NCBI RefSeq assembly: GCF_003600835.1
Contig: NZ_NQYC01000001.1
Location: 1,692,001-1,756,000, forward strand
From: Bacillus sp. PK3_68
GTDB taxonomy: Bacteria > Bacillota > Bacilli > Bacillales > Domibacillaceae
DNA: 64,000 bases
Reading direction: 5' to 3'
Within the stretch, counting starts at the first letter, position 1, and every line of letters begins with the position of its first letter. Made by a program: the position numbers and the translations under genes. This document shows, piece by piece, positions 16,689-26,358 of the stretch. Under the pieces are notes generated by a model. The model was not told where the DNA came from. It saw nothing but the letters and a program-made list of their open reading frames with translations, and searched no databases.

Positions 16689-18539
16689 ATGAGGACAGTT
16701 TTTGGTTATATGTTAATAGTTTTGCTCCTCCCTGTAGCTGTGTTTTTATTTTACTTCGCAAACGCAGAAGCACATAAAGTCAGGAGCTTTGATGAGGTTG
16801 TCGATGAAAAGATCGTCATTAAAGATGTCCACCTTTCTCAGGCAAGTAAATTTGTCGATAAAGATGGGAACCCCTATTTGGAGATTCATCAGCCTTACCG
16901 GATTGTAGCAGATGGAAAAAATATTCCCCCATTTTTAAAGGAATTGTTTTTACAGTCTGAAGACAAGCACTTTTATGATCATGCCGGTATTAATGCGGCG
17001 GCTGTTATGCGCGCCGTGCTCATTAATGCTAAAGCTGATGGGATCGAACAGGGAGCAAGCACAATCACACAGCAGCTTGCACGTAACATTTATTTGAATC
17101 ACGACCGGACATTGGTACGAAAAGTGTCAGAAGTATTATATGCATACGAACTTGAGAAAAGGCTGTCGAAAGATGAAATTTTAAATCTTTACTTAAATGC
17201 CATTTATTTCAATCATCAAGTATACGGTGTAGAAGCAGCTTCGCAATTTTATTTTCAGAAACACGTCAATGAATTAACGAAAGCACAGCTGGCTTTTATC
17301 GCTGCTATTCCAAACAATCCGTCATTATATGACCCCGTCCGGCATTTCGAAAATACGAAAAAACGCCAAGAACGGCTCATTGATATGATGCAGCGAGAAA
17401 AGTTTATTACGGCATCTGAAGCTGAGGAAATAAAAAAAGAACCTATTAAGCTTCAAATGAGAGACCGTATAGACAAATATGCTAGCTACTCTACTTATGT
17501 GGAAGATGAGCTGAAGCAATTAATTGCCAAAACAGAAGGCTTCGATCAGCAATTGCAAAATGCCAAAGGGGACGAAAAAATCACTATTGAACACAAATTG
17601 AACGACCGTGTTGAAAAAGTAAAATCTTCGGGCATTGTTGTTCATACCTCTTTAGATCCTTCCATGCAGCAGCGAGCAGAAAACGCTGTTAACTCGGTAC
17701 TTAGCGGATCATCGGTGCAATCATCGGCCGCAGTTATCAAAAATGATTCGCGTAATATCGTTGCGCTTGTCGGCGGAAGAAACTATGACCGGACACAATT
17801 CAATCGGAGCTTCCAAGGGTTCCGGCAGCCTGGATCGACAATTAAACCATTGCTCGACTATGGACCATACATTGATACGACCCATGCCGATGTTAACAGC
17901 CTAGTGAGCGCAGATAAATATTGTATTCGCGGCTGGTGTCCAAAAAACTATAGTGGTAAAGAATACGGAATGGTCACCTTAAGAACAGCTTTGTCGAAGT
18001 CGTATAATACAGCTGCTTTACGTTTATTTGTGAAAACGGGAAATGAAAAAGCCTATTCTTACTTGGAAAAGTTTGATTTTGAGCGATTGACCGAGACCGA
18101 TCGAGCGTCCGATGGGAAAGCTCTTGGAGGTTTCCAACACGGAATGACTACTCTTGAAATTGCAGGAGCTTACACTTCTTTTATTGATGGGACATTTACA
18201 AAGCCTCATGCAATTGAAAAAGTGACAGACCGTCAAGGCAATCTGCTCTATGAATGGAAAGAGGAAACGAAGACAGTTTGGTCAAAATCAACAACCTATA
18301 AAATGCGGTACTTGTTATCAGATGTAATCCATAATGGAACAGGTAAAAAAGCGAATCCTGGCACTGCCTACGCAGGTGGGAAGACTGGTACAACGAACAG
18401 TACAAAGGACCTCTGGTTTGCTGGTTTAACAGATCAGTATACTGCAAGTGTCTGGGTCGGAAAAGACTCGCCGAAAAGTATTCGCTATTTAGAAAGCTAT
18501 GCACCAAATCAATTGATCTGGCGCAGAATCGTGCGATAA
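16689..18539 (+). CDS. pbpD: Bifunctional class A penicillin-binding protein (PBP4, PbpD)
   Basis: A 616-residue peptidoglycan synthase with one N-terminal membrane anchor (residues 5-24). The glycosyltransferase domain has QSEDKHFYDHAGI (catalytic Glu91), GASTITQQLARN and RKVSEVLYAYELEKRLSK. The transpeptidase domain has the three penicillin-binding motifs SxxK (PGSTIKP, Ser about 383), SxN (KSYNTA, about 438) and KTGT (GGKTGTTN, about 564). Length matches B. subtilis PbpD (about 624). Location between kapD and the mrp region also fits B. subtilis. A hairpin terminator follows immediately. Confidence 0.92.
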   Translation: MRTVFGYMLIVLLLPVAVFLFYFANAEAHKVRSFDEVVDEKIVIKDVHLSQASKFVDKDGNPYLEIHQPYRIVADGKNIPPFLKELFLQSEDKHFYDHAGINAAAVMRAVLINAKADGIEQGASTITQQLARNIYLNHDRTLVRKVSEVLYAYELEKRLSKDEILNLYLNAIYFNHQVYGVEAASQFYFQKHVNELTKAQLAFIAAIPNNPSLYDPVRHFENTKKRQERLIDMMQREKFITASEAEEIKKEPIKLQMRDRIDKYASYSTYVEDELKQLIAKTEGFDQQLQNAKGDEKITIEHKLNDRVEKVKSSGIVVHTSLDPSMQQRAENAVNSVLSGSSVQSSAAVIKNDSRNIVALVGGRNYDRTQFNRSFQGFRQPGSTIKPLLDYGPYIDTTHADVNSLVSADKYCIRGWCPKNYSGKEYGMVTLRTALSKSYNTAALRLFVKTGNEKAYSYLEKFDFERLTETDRASDGKALGGFQHGMTTLEIAGAYTSFIDGTFTKPHAIEKVTDRQGNLLYEWKEETKTVWSKSTTYKMRYLLSDVIHNGTGKKANPGTAYAGGKTGTTNSTKDLWFAGLTDQYTASVWVGKDSPKSIRYLESYAPNQLIWRRIVR

Positions 18540-18556
18540 AAACGGTAAATACAGCT

Positions 18557-18594
18557 GCAAAAAAGCTGCGGAGAATCATTCCGCAGCTTTTTTA
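18557..18594 (+). terminator. Terminator of pbpD
   Basis: The stem AAGCTGCGGA / TCCGCAGCTT is followed by T6. The A-rich left flank also allows termination from the other direction. Confidence 0.85.
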
Positions 18595-18668
18595 TATAGT
18601 CCTACCTATCCGAACATTCGTTAACCGCCAAGCCCGTGGTTTTTCCTTTCCCCTTTATACTTGACTAC

Positions 18669-18690
18669 AAAAAAACCGCCAAAGCGGTTC
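18669..18690 (-). terminator. Terminator of the yufK-like gene
   Basis: AACCGC-CAAA-GCGGTT lies next to the stop codon, with seven T residues on the minus strand. Confidence 0.7.
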
Positions 18691-19248
18691 TTAAAGCGGC
18701 AAACTGCCAAGCAGGCCATTGTAGACTTTCATTCCTAGAAGAGCCAATGAAACTCCTAAAGCTGACCATGAAACAATTTGGAAAGTAACTATTCCAATTA
18801 AATTAGCTATCGAAAGGGAAGAGCTAGTTTTATAAACAAAAAAGATCAAGTAGCCAGCGGCTGTTAATAGAAAGATTGCTAAAATCCCTATCAATGAGGA
18901 AAAACTAATCAAGGAAAGCAGACCACCTACAAAAAAGATAATCGAGCCGTTACGAACAGCTTTTAACAATTCTCCTTCTGTATCTTTGGAGAAAAACAAC
19001 AAAGACAATTCATTCACCGTATTGGCGATCACTTTTAAGCCGGCAATTACAAAAAAGAAGGCAATCATTAATGAAACGGTAATCACCAGATTGATCTCTG
19101 TCTTTGTAAATAGCTCAAGCATTTCGTTGTATAAGCCTACTTTCTTAAATAAAGAGATAATAATTCCTTGGACAAACAAAGCAAACGACAAACTAAATAA
19201 TAGAATAGCTATGAGAGGCAAGTAGCCTGTTAAATAAGTGTTTTTCAT
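18691..19248 (-). CDS. yufK: YufK-like membrane protein (DUF5366)
   Basis: A 185-residue protein with five to six predicted membrane helices. Hydrophobic runs begin near residues 10, 52, 98, 118 and 150, and the connecting loops are short. No catalytic residues are evident. Size, topology and position between pbpD and the mrp operon match B. subtilis YufK, whose function is not known. It is divergent from mrpA and has its own terminator. Confidence 0.65.
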   Translation of the reverse strand: MKNTYLTGYLPLIAILLFSLSFALFVQGIIISLFKKVGLYNEMLELFTKTEINLVITVSLMIAFFFVIAGLKVIANTVNELSLLFFSKDTEGELLKAVRNGSIIFFVGGLLSLISFSSLIGILAIFLLTAAGYLIFFVYKTSSSLSIANLIGIVTFQIVSWSALGVSLALLGMKVYNGLLGSLPL

Positions 19249-19351
19249 AAAGAATATACTCTCCTGTTCCGTTCAATCCATTTTATTATGCAAGAGCTGA
19301 CAAACAAAGACAAGTTCTTTTTTAATAATTTTTGGAAGTCCCAAACATTTT

Positions 19352-19367
19352 TTGGCAAAAAAGTTGC
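19352..19367 (+). promoter_or_regulatory. Possible sigma-54 -24/-12 element upstream of mrp
   Basis: TTGGCAAAAAAGTTGC has GG and GC at the exact spacing of the -24/-12 elements (TTGGCA-N6-TTGC). It is 255 bp from mrpA and misses the usual C after GGCA. A chance match in AT-rich DNA is possible. Confidence 0.25.
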
Positions 19368-19514
19368 GGGCAAGAAGGACGAAAAAAAATTTTTTAATGA
19401 GTGATAATGCCATGTTTCTACATATTTATTATTATTGACCGACTTTTCAGCAAGTTTCACTTTTTGACCATGCATGAAGTAATTTTTTACGTTATAATGC
19501 TCTAGGAGATCAAA

Positions 19515-19567
19515 ATTTGCATCATCAACGATGAGTATAGTTGAAAAAGGGATCGTTATATGCAAAT
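19515..19567 (+). other. Nested inverted repeat in the mrpA leader
   Basis: The outer arms are ATTTGCAT (19515-19522) and ATGCAAAT (19560-19567). The inner arms are AACGAT (19527-19532) and ATCGTT (19552-19557). Just beyond lies CCTTTTT (19573-19579), which could instead pair with AAAAAGG (19544-19550). Two mutually exclusive folds upstream of a sodium-antiporter operon suggest a regulatory leader, though no known riboswitch class was recognised. Confidence 0.4.
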
Positions 19568-19622
19568 AGTCACCTTTTTCTTTTGTACATATTATCGATT
19601 TAGTTTATGAGGGGGGATTTTT

Positions 19623-22040
19623 TTGTCTTTACTACATCTAGCCATCTTTTCTCCTTTTTTAATGGCTATTTTAGTTCCTTTTTTTTATAAAGGGCTACGG
19701 AGTATACATACAGGCTGGTTTGTTCTAATTTTACCGATTTTGCTTTTCACTTATTTTATCGGATTTCTCCCGGTTACCCGGAACAACGGGACAGTCGAGA
19801 AATCTTTTGATTGGATCCCATCACTTGGCATCCGCTTTACTGCCTATGTAGATGGATTAGGGCTGTTATTCGCTCTGCTTATTACTGGAATCGGTTCACT
19901 CGTCGTGTTATATTCCATCTTTTACTTATCAAAGGAAAAAGAAAGACTGCACAACTTTTATGTCTATTTACTATTGTTTATGGGTGCCATGCTTGGCGTT
20001 GTGCTGTCAGACAACTTGATCACTTTGTATATGTTCTGGGAATTGACATCCATTTCTTCTTTCCTGTTGATCGCCTACTGGTACGACCGTGAACGCTCTC
20101 GTTATGGAGCGCTCAAATCTATGCTTCTAACGGTATTTGGCGGTCTTTCTATGCTGGGCGGCATCTTGTTGCTTTCCATTATGGGCGATACATTTAGCAT
20201 ACGCGAGCTCATTTCTCAAGCCAGTGAACTAAATGGTCATCCTCTCTTCCTGTTTGCGCTGATCCTTATTCTACTAGGAGCCTTTACAAAATCAGCTCAA
20301 TTTCCATTTTATATTTGGCTACCTGATGCCATGGAAGCACCTACACCTGTGAGCGCATACTTGCACTCGGCTACAATGGTGAAAGCGGGAATTTATTTAG
20401 TTGCCCGCCTCAGTCCAATCTTTGCTTTCTCAAGCTATTGGTTTTGGATTGTTGGAGCAGTTGGCATTTTCACTATGTTCTGGGGATCATTCAATGCAGT
20501 CAAACAAACAGATTTAAAAGGGATTCTTGCTTTTTCAACGGTCAGCCAGCTCGGTTTGATTATGTCGCTTTTGGGAGCGGGAGCCGCCGCTCTTCACTTT
20601 GACGCATTAAATGACAATATCTACATTGCTGCTGTTATTGCCGCTGTCTTTCATTTAATCAACCATGCAACATTTAAAGGCAGCTTATTTATGGTAGTTG
20701 GTATTGTCGATCATGAAACAGGCACAAGAGACATCCGCAAGCTTGGCGGACTGCTCAGCTTTATGCCTATTACTTTCTCGATAGCTGTCATCGGAGCTTT
20801 CTCTATGGCTGGTCTTCCTCCATTTAACGGATTTTTAAGTAAGGAAATGTTCTTTACTGGAATGATTCAGCTTGTTGACTTAAACATTTTCAACTTACAA
20901 ACATGGGGCATGTTATTCCCTATTCTCGCTTGGATTGGAAGTATTTTCACATTCATTTATAGCATGATGTTTGTATTTAAGACATTTTCCGGGAAATATC
21001 AACCCGAAAAGCTCGACAAAAAACCGCATGAAGCACCTGTTGGCATGTTGATTTCACCTATCATTCTTGCTGTTCTTGTCGTCCTATTCGGTCTTTTCCC
21101 AAATTTGCTGTCTTACAGCCTCATTCAGCCAGCAGCGGCTGCGATTGTCCCTTCGCTAGTTGAGCCTGGTGAGCTGCTATCAGTTCATATTGTCCATTGG
21201 CATGGAGTTACGACTGAGTTGCTAATGACGATTGGTGTGATAGCTGTTGGTATTCTAATGTATTTGACTTTAAGCAAATGGATCAAGCTATATACGCTAT
21301 TCCCTGGAAAAGTAACACTTAATACGTTATATGATACGAGCTTGTATGCTGCTGAACGCGGTTCTTACACGTTCACAAAGGCTTATATGAACGGATTTAT
21401 CCGTACATATCTCGTCTATATTTTTGTTTTCTTTATCGGTATTCTTGGTTTCACAATGTGGACAGAAGGCGCGTTGAAGATTGATAAGAGCAACTTAGCT
21501 CCGATCGGTGTATATGAAATTGTCCTCGTTATTATTATTTTAGCGGGTATTTTCACTATTTTATTCGCCAAGTCCCGGCTGACGTCCATTATCGCTTTAG
21601 GAGCAGTCGGCTATACAGTCTCCCTCTTTTTCGTTATTTTTCGGGCACCGGATCTAGCTCTTACACAATTGGTTATTGAAACCGTGTCGGTTGCTTTATT
21701 TCTGCTTTGTTTCTACCATCTTCCAAAACTTAATCGCCATGAAGAGCGAATGGGCTTTAAACTTGGCAACTTAATTATTTCTCTCGGAGTTGGAACCGTT
21801 ATCGCTTTAATGGCCATCTCCTCCCACAGCAACAAAATGTTTGAATCAATCGCCAGCTACTATGTTGCGAACACTTATAAAGAAGCAGCGGGCAAAAATA
21901 TGGTCAATGTCATCCTCGTCGATTTCCGTGGATTTGATACCTTGTTTGAAATCAGCGTGCTGGCGATTGCCGGTCTCGGCATTTTCGGCCTGATTAAACT
22001 ACGGCTAGCAAAGAAAGGAGGAGAAGCAGATGAAAACTAA
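19623..22040 (+). CDS. mrpA: Na+/H+ antiporter Mrp complex subunit A
   Basis: An 805-residue, roughly 20-helix membrane protein. The N-terminal two thirds resemble complex I subunit NuoL (WELTSISSFLLIAYW, AFTKSAQFPFYIWLPDAMEA, PVSAYLHSATMVKAG with the conserved charged residues of the proton path). The C-terminal part contains FRAPDLALTQLVIETVSVALF, typical of MrpA. It is the largest subunit of the seven-protein Mrp antiporter, which exports Na+ in exchange for H+ and is central to alkali and salt tolerance. The start is a TTG (19623) behind a G6 RBS. It overlaps mrpB by 11 bases. Confidence 0.95.
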   Translation: MSLLHLAIFSPFLMAILVPFFYKGLRSIHTGWFVLILPILLFTYFIGFLPVTRNNGTVEKSFDWIPSLGIRFTAYVDGLGLLFALLITGIGSLVVLYSIFYLSKEKERLHNFYVYLLLFMGAMLGVVLSDNLITLYMFWELTSISSFLLIAYWYDRERSRYGALKSMLLTVFGGLSMLGGILLLSIMGDTFSIRELISQASELNGHPLFLFALILILLGAFTKSAQFPFYIWLPDAMEAPTPVSAYLHSATMVKAGIYLVARLSPIFAFSSYWFWIVGAVGIFTMFWGSFNAVKQTDLKGILAFSTVSQLGLIMSLLGAGAAALHFDALNDNIYIAAVIAAVFHLINHATFKGSLFMVVGIVDHETGTRDIRKLGGLLSFMPITFSIAVIGAFSMAGLPPFNGFLSKEMFFTGMIQLVDLNIFNLQTWGMLFPILAWIGSIFTFIYSMMFVFKTFSGKYQPEKLDKKPHEAPVGMLISPIILAVLVVLFGLFPNLLSYSLIQPAAAAIVPSLVEPGELLSVHIVHWHGVTTELLMTIGVIAVGILMYLTLSKWIKLYTLFPGKVTLNTLYDTSLYAAERGSYTFTKAYMNGFIRTYLVYIFVFFIGILGFTMWTEGALKIDKSNLAPIGVYEIVLVIIILAGIFTILFAKSRLTSIIALGAVGYTVSLFFVIFRAPDLALTQLVIETVSVALFLLCFYHLPKLNRHEERMGFKLGNLIISLGVGTVIALMAISSHSNKMFESIASYYVANTYKEAAGKNMVNVILVDFRGFDTLFEISVLAIAGLGIFGLIKLRLAKKGGEADEN

Positions 22041-22452
22041 TGATGTCATTTTGCAAACAACGAGTAAGGTTGTGTTTTTCATCATTATTCTCTTTGCCAT
22101 CCATTTGTTCTTTGCCGGGCATTATCATCCCGGCGGTGGATTCGTCGGCGGGTTGATGACATCGGGAGCGATCGTACTGCTTCTGCTTGCCTTTGATATT
22201 AAAACTGTAGCGAAAGGTTTTCCTATCGATTATAAAATTTTGATCGGAATCGGCTTGCTGTTCGCGATCGGAACAGCGGCAGGTTCACTTATTTTCAATG
22301 TTCCATTTTTTACTCATGTATTTGGCGACGTATATTTGCCGATCTTTGGAGAAACGTCTCTCCATACTGCTATGTTATTTGATTTAGGTGTTTATTTAGT
22401 TGTCATTGGTGTGACCATGACCATTATTCAAACGATAGGAGAGAGTGAATAA
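22030..22452 (+). CDS. mrpB: Na+/H+ antiporter Mrp subunit B
   Basis: A 140-residue protein with four membrane helices and the MnhB signature [20 protein letters not shown] in the first third. It starts inside the end of mrpA, with AAAGGAGGAG as RBS within that gene, and its stop overlaps the mrpC ATG by one base. It is an obligatory component of the Mrp complex. Confidence 0.93.
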   Translation: MKTNDVILQTTSKVVFFIIILFAIHLFFAGHYHPGGGFVGGLMTSGAIVLLLLAFDIKTVAKGFPIDYKILIGIGLLFAIGTAAGSLIFNVPFFTHVFGDVYLPIFGETSLHTAMLFDLGVYLVVIGVTMTIIQTIGESE

Positions 22453-22793
22453 TGGAGATTTTAATGTCAATTATTATTGGTGCTTTATTTGCAAGTTCTA
22501 TCTATTTAATGCTTTCAAAAAGCTTGCTCCGTATTATTATCGGGACCGGGCTATTAAGTCACGGAGCTCATTTGTTAATTATTACAATGGGCGGCTTAAA
22601 AAGAGGGGCGGCTCCTCTTCTCGGTGAAAAGGCAGCCTCTTATGTAGATCCCTTGCCGCAAGCACTGATCTTAACGGCCATCGTTATTAGCTTTGGCGTT
22701 ACCGCCTTGTTTCTTGTGCTCGCCTACAGAGCTTACCAGGAACTGGGAACAGATAATATGGATGAAATGAGAGGTAATGAAGCAAATGATTAA
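22452..22793 (+). CDS. mrpC: Na+/H+ antiporter Mrp subunit C
   Basis: A 113-residue NuoK-like protein with three helices. It has the typical [19 protein letters not shown] segment and the [20 protein letters not shown] signature. It overlaps mrpB by one base and mrpD by eight, so translation is coupled. In complex I the homologous subunit is part of the proton path. Confidence 0.93.
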   Translation: MEILMSIIIGALFASSIYLMLSKSLLRIIIGTGLLSHGAHLLIITMGGLKRGAAPLLGEKAASYVDPLPQALILTAIVISFGVTALFLVLAYRAYQELGTDNMDEMRGNEAND

Positions 22794-24267
22794 CCTGTTA
22801 GTTTTGCCGTTGCTTATTCCTCTCTTGACTGCCGCTTTATTAATTTTTGTGTCTAAATCTGTCGGAGTCCAGCGAGCCATTTCAGTCATCTCTGCCATTG
22901 GTACATTAACCGCTGCTGTTGTTTTATTGATAACCGTTAAAAAAGACGGGATTCAAACGGTCAATGTCGGCAGCTGGGATGCCCCGTTTGGCATTACGCT
23001 TGTTTCCGATACCTTGTCTGCGCTGCTTGTCACTACATCGTCACTGATCACGCTGTGTGTCATTCTTTATTCTTTCCGTTCGATTGGTGCGGCACGCGAA
23101 CGATTTTATTACTATCCTGTGGTCCAATTTTTGCTTGTTGGTGTAAACGGCGCCTTCACAACGGGCGATATCTTTAACCTGTTTGTGTTTTTTGAAGTGA
23201 TGCTGATGTCCTCTTATGTCCTGATTGTCATCGGCGGCACAAAAGTCCAACTGCGTGAATCAATTAAATACATTCTTGTGAACGTCATTTCATCGGCGCT
23301 TTTTGTGATCGCCGTGGCTATGCTTTATTCTGTCGTTGGCTCTCTGAACATGGCGGATATTTCCCAGCGCATCGCAGAAATTGGCCAGCTGCCGATCCTA
23401 ACGGTTATCGCTGTATTATTTTTAATCGTATTCGGTTTAAAAGGAGCCATTTTTCCGCTGTATTTCTGGCTTCCTGGTTCTTACTATGCACCACCTGTAC
23501 CAATTCTTGCTCTGTTTGGTTCCCTGTTGACTAAAGTAGGCGTATACTCTATCCTGCGAAGCTACTCACTATTCTTTTACCACGATCAGGCTTTCACGCA
23601 TGAACTGTTAGGCATTCTCGCTATTATTACAGTGATCGCCGGCTGCATTGGCGCGATTGCTTATTGGGATGTAAAGAAAATTGTCATTTACAATATTGTA
23701 ATTGCAGTAGGTGTGCTCGTATTTGGAATCTCAGTTGCTACAGAAGAATCCTATAAAGGCACGGTCTTTTACACGATTCATGATATGATTATAAAAGCCG
23801 CTCTATTCTTGCTCATTGGTGTAATGATCAAGATTACCGGGACAAGCGACTTACGCAAGATGGGCGGTTTGATGAAGAAATATCCATTGCTCGGCTGGAC
23901 CTTCCTTGTTGCTTCTTTTGCACTCGCCGGCATTCCACCGCTCAGCGGATTTGTCGGAAAGCTGTTAATCGTACGCGGAGGGCTGGCGGAGGGAGAATAT
24001 GTAGGCTCCTTAATTGTTCTTTTATCCAGTCTTGTCGTGCTTTACTCTGTAATTAAAATTTTTATGAACGGTTTCTGGAGAGCTCCGAAAGAATACCCAG
24101 GAGAAGAAAATCAGCCTGTTCTCTCTCTATGGGCACCAGGAGCGATTCTCGTACTTGCCTCAATTTTCTATGGGGTAGGAGCGGAAATAATGTATCCAAT
24201 TATTTCTCAAGCCACTGATGCACTCGTACATCCGGCAATCTATATTGATGCAGTGTTAAAGGAGTAA
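22786..24267 (+). CDS. mrpD: Na+/H+ antiporter Mrp subunit D
   Basis: A 493-residue NuoM/NuoN-like antiporter module with about 14 helices. Motifs include [20 protein letters not shown] (the conserved Glu of the proton channel), [20 protein letters not shown] (conserved Lys) and [15 protein letters not shown]. The start at 22786 ([12 protein letters not shown]) is preferred over 22777 because the AGAGG RBS is only two bases from the latter. It is followed by mrpE after six bases. Confidence 0.93.
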   Translation: MINLLVLPLLIPLLTAALLIFVSKSVGVQRAISVISAIGTLTAAVVLLITVKKDGIQTVNVGSWDAPFGITLVSDTLSALLVTTSSLITLCVILYSFRSIGAARERFYYYPVVQFLLVGVNGAFTTGDIFNLFVFFEVMLMSSYVLIVIGGTKVQLRESIKYILVNVISSALFVIAVAMLYSVVGSLNMADISQRIAEIGQLPILTVIAVLFLIVFGLKGAIFPLYFWLPGSYYAPPVPILALFGSLLTKVGVYSILRSYSLFFYHDQAFTHELLGILAIITVIAGCIGAIAYWDVKKIVIYNIVIAVGVLVFGISVATEESYKGTVFYTIHDMIIKAALFLLIGVMIKITGTSDLRKMGGLMKKYPLLGWTFLVASFALAGIPPLSGFVGKLLIVRGGLAEGEYVGSLIVLLSSLVVLYSVIKIFMNGFWRAPKEYPGEENQPVLSLWAPGAILVLASIFYGVGAEIMYPIISQATDALVHPAIYIDAVLKE

Positions 24268-24273
24268 TGTCTT

Positions 24274-24750
24274 ATGGCTTTTCAAATTTTACTTAATTTC
24301 TTTTTAGCGTTTCTGTGGATGTTTCTACAAGTATCCTTTAACAGCAAAACATTTATTATCGGATACTTAATTGGCTTGATTTTAATTTATGGCATGCGCC
24401 GGTTCTTTAAAACAGAACTGTATGTGCGCCGTGTGTTTGCCATCGTTTACTTAACCCTTCTATTCTTTAAGGAATTAATTATGGCGAACATCGACGTATT
24501 GAAAGTGATCTTAAAACCTAAACTTGATATCCAGCCAGGAATTTTCGCCTTGCCGACTGAGCTGAAATCAGACTGGGAAATTACCTTGCTTGCTAATTTA
24601 ATTACCTTAACTCCCGGCACATTAGTCATCGATGTATCAGATGATCAAAAGACATTATACGTCCATGCGATTGACGTACCGGATGTGCAAGATGCAATTA
24701 ACGGCATAAAAGAATCATTTGAAAAAGCGATTATGGAGGTGAGCCGCTGA
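24274..24750 (+). CDS. mrpE: Na+/H+ antiporter Mrp subunit E
   Basis: A 158-residue protein with two to three N-terminal helices and a cytoplasmic domain carrying the MnhE signature LLANLITLTPGTLVIDVSDD. The homologous subunit is needed for complex stability rather than for ion translocation. It overlaps mrpF by one base. Confidence 0.93.
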   Translation: MAFQILLNFFLAFLWMFLQVSFNSKTFIIGYLIGLILIYGMRRFFKTELYVRRVFAIVYLTLLFFKELIMANIDVLKVILKPKLDIQPGIFALPTELKSDWEITLLANLITLTPGTLVIDVSDDQKTLYVHAIDVPDVQDAINGIKESFEKAIMEVSR

Positions 24751-25034
24751 TGTTGGTAATGGTTATGAAGCTGTCGCTCATTTTAATTACCTTGGCAATG
24801 CTCGGCTTCATCTATCGGCTTGTTAAAGGTCCAACCGTCCCTGATCGGATTGTCGCTTTAGATGCGATTGGCATTAACTTGGTCGCCATGATCGCCATTC
24901 TCTCTATGCTGTTTAAGACCTATGCGTTTTTAGATGTTATTTTGTTGCTCGGCATTTTATCTTTCATCGGTACGACTGCTTTCTCCAAGTTCCTTGAGAA
25001 AGGAGAGATCATTGAAAATGACCGTAATCATTGA
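24750..25034 (+). CDS. mrpF: Na+/H+ antiporter Mrp subunit F
   Basis: A 94-residue protein with three helices and the MnhF motif RLVKGPTVPDRIVALDAIGI, whose Asp is essential in studied homologues. It overlaps mrpG by 17 bases. Confidence 0.93.
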   Translation: MLVMVMKLSLILITLAMLGFIYRLVKGPTVPDRIVALDAIGINLVAMIAILSMLFKTYAFLDVILLLGILSFIGTTAFSKFLEKGEIIENDRNH

Positions 25035-25356
25035 GATCATGATCATTCTCTTTTTACTGCTTGGTGTCTTTCTTACTCTTGTTGCATCTTTTGGAGTGAT
25101 TCGGCTGCCTGATGTCTACACGCGCAACCATGCAGCTTCAAAAAGCGCCACACTTGGAGTGATGTTGATTCTGCTCGCTTGTTTTCTCTATTTTTATTTA
25201 ATCGAGGGACACTTTAGCTCGCGTGTCCTGCTCGGAATTGCCTTTATCTTTATAACGGCTCCTGTTGGCGGTCACTTAATTAGCCGTGCTGCCTACAACT
25301 CAGGCGTCAAATTGTGGGATAAAAGTTCCCGAGATGATTTAAAGGATAGAAAATAA
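25018..25356 (+). CDS. mrpG: Na+/H+ antiporter Mrp subunit G
   Basis: A 112-residue protein with three helices and the MnhG motif FGVIRLPDVYTRNHAASKSA. The start at 25018 (MTVIIEIM) has AAAGGAGA as RBS; an upstream in-frame codon at 24934 lies deep in mrpF and was rejected. This is the last gene of the operon and is followed by a strong terminator. Confidence 0.93.
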   Translation: MTVIIEIMIILFLLLGVFLTLVASFGVIRLPDVYTRNHAASKSATLGVMLILLACFLYFYLIEGHFSSRVLLGIAFIFITAPVGGHLISRAAYNSGVKLWDKSSRDDLKDRK

Positions 25357-25358
25357 TT

Positions 25359-25394
25359 AAAACCAGCCAACGCTTGATTTGTTGGCTGGTTTTT
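25359..25394 (+). terminator. Terminator of the mrp operon
   Basis: The stem AACCAGCCAAC / GTTGGCTGGTT is followed by T residues right after mrpG. Confidence 0.85.
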
Positions 25395-25441
25395 CACTTA
25401 AAATTATGCTCTTTTCTTTTATTATAGCGCTCTGTGAAAGC

Positions 25442-25825
25442 TTAGTTTTCATAGAGACGTTTTTCCTCGCTTCCATCAGCGCGGTGAATAATCAGAATTC
25501 CATCATGCTCTTTTACATAATCCTTTGCCTTATCTGATAACCCTTCTTTCGTGTGGTCTGACAAGATACTATGCTCTCCCTTTTTCTTGACGAGCTGCCA
25601 GCCCTCACCGTCTTCTTTCGGCTGCAGATGATAGACAGAGCGTTCTTCATCGTTTCCATGCCCTTTACCAACAGAGCTGCGGGCACGATCAATAGCAATA
25701 GCAATGGCTCTTCCTTCATCATAATTCTCATCAAGCAGTGCATTCGCAATTTCAATCGCTTTTTCACGCACCTGCTGGGGCAAGTTTTTCATTGAAGCAG
25801 GATAATCATTTTCATTCCAGGGCAT
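25442..25825 (-). CDS. DUF2188-domain protein
   Basis: A 127-residue soluble protein. The first half (MPWNENDYPASMKNLPQQVR, then AIEIANALLDENYDEGRAIAIAI) is a helical segment common to small Bacillus proteins. The second half (VYHLQPKEDGEGWQLVKKKG to ILIIHRADGSEEKRLYE) is a DUF2188 beta domain. The function is unknown. The strong RBS AGGAGGAGA supports the start. It lies alone between mrpG and a YuxO-like gene. Confidence 0.75.
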   Translation of the reverse strand: MPWNENDYPASMKNLPQQVREKAIEIANALLDENYDEGRAIAIAIDRARSSVGKGHGNDEERSVYHLQPKEDGEGWQLVKKKGEHSILSDHTKEGLSDKAKDYVKEHDGILIIHRADGSEEKRLYEN

Positions 25826-25887
25826 GGGTTCTCCTCCTAGTCATTCAACTACCCTTCTTCTTCCCCTATTTTTTCCCTTCAAAACTT

Positions 25888-26274
25888 CTACACTTTCTTC
25901 GGTACTATCGCTACTGTACAACGTGAGAGGCAAATAAGCTGCTCTTGCTCATCACGAATATCAATCTGCCAGACCATTGTTGTTCGTCCCTGATGTACGG
26001 ATTGCGCTGTAGCGGTAACGATTCCTTCCCTTTTGGCTTTAATATGATTAGCATTGATCTCCAGACCAAAGCATATTTGTGTGTCTGGATCAATTAAATA
26101 AGCCGTACCAATGCTTGCAGCTGTTTCAGCCAAAGCAACGGAGGCGCCACCGTGTAAGTACCCAAGCGGTTGGCGTGTACGCTCATCGACCGGCATGGTC
26201 ATGACAACTTTTCCTTCACTCATTTCTACAAGTTCCATTCCTAACGTATGAGACAAGTTGATATTTTCTTTCAT
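25888..26274 (-). CDS. yuxO: Hotdog-fold acyl-CoA thioesterase, YuxO family
   Basis: A 128-residue PaaI/YuxO-type hotdog protein with the catalytic segment PLGYLHGGASVALAETAASI: His-Gly-Gly plus the Glu on the long helix. Close relatives hydrolyse 1,4-dihydroxy-2-naphthoyl-CoA in menaquinone synthesis or other aromatic acyl-CoAs, and which one applies here cannot be told. In B. subtilis yuxO lies between the mrp operon and comA. Here the mrp side is conserved but the comQXPA quorum-sensing genes are absent, and an nhaC gene follows instead. Confidence 0.85.
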   Translation of the reverse strand: MKENINLSHTLGMELVEMSEGKVVMTMPVDERTRQPLGYLHGGASVALAETAASIGTAYLIDPDTQICFGLEINANHIKAKREGIVTATAQSVHQGRTTMVWQIDIRDEQEQLICLSRCTVAIVPKKV

Positions 26275-26358
26275 TTTTATTTCCTCTCTTTCTCTCTATA
26301 AAATGAACAATAATTCATTTCATTATATTACATTCTGTCTTTTTAGAAAAATCCCTCC

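Larger units (their letters stand above)
19249..19622. other. Divergent yufK-mrpA control region
   Basis: No gene is present. Elements seen are a sigma-54-like match at 19352-19367, a TATAAT at 19493-19498 without a clear -35 at normal spacing (TTGACC at 19464 is 23 bp away), a nested inverted repeat at 19515-19567 and the mrpA RBS (G6) at 19611-19616. The mrp messenger probably has a structured leader. Confidence 0.5.
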
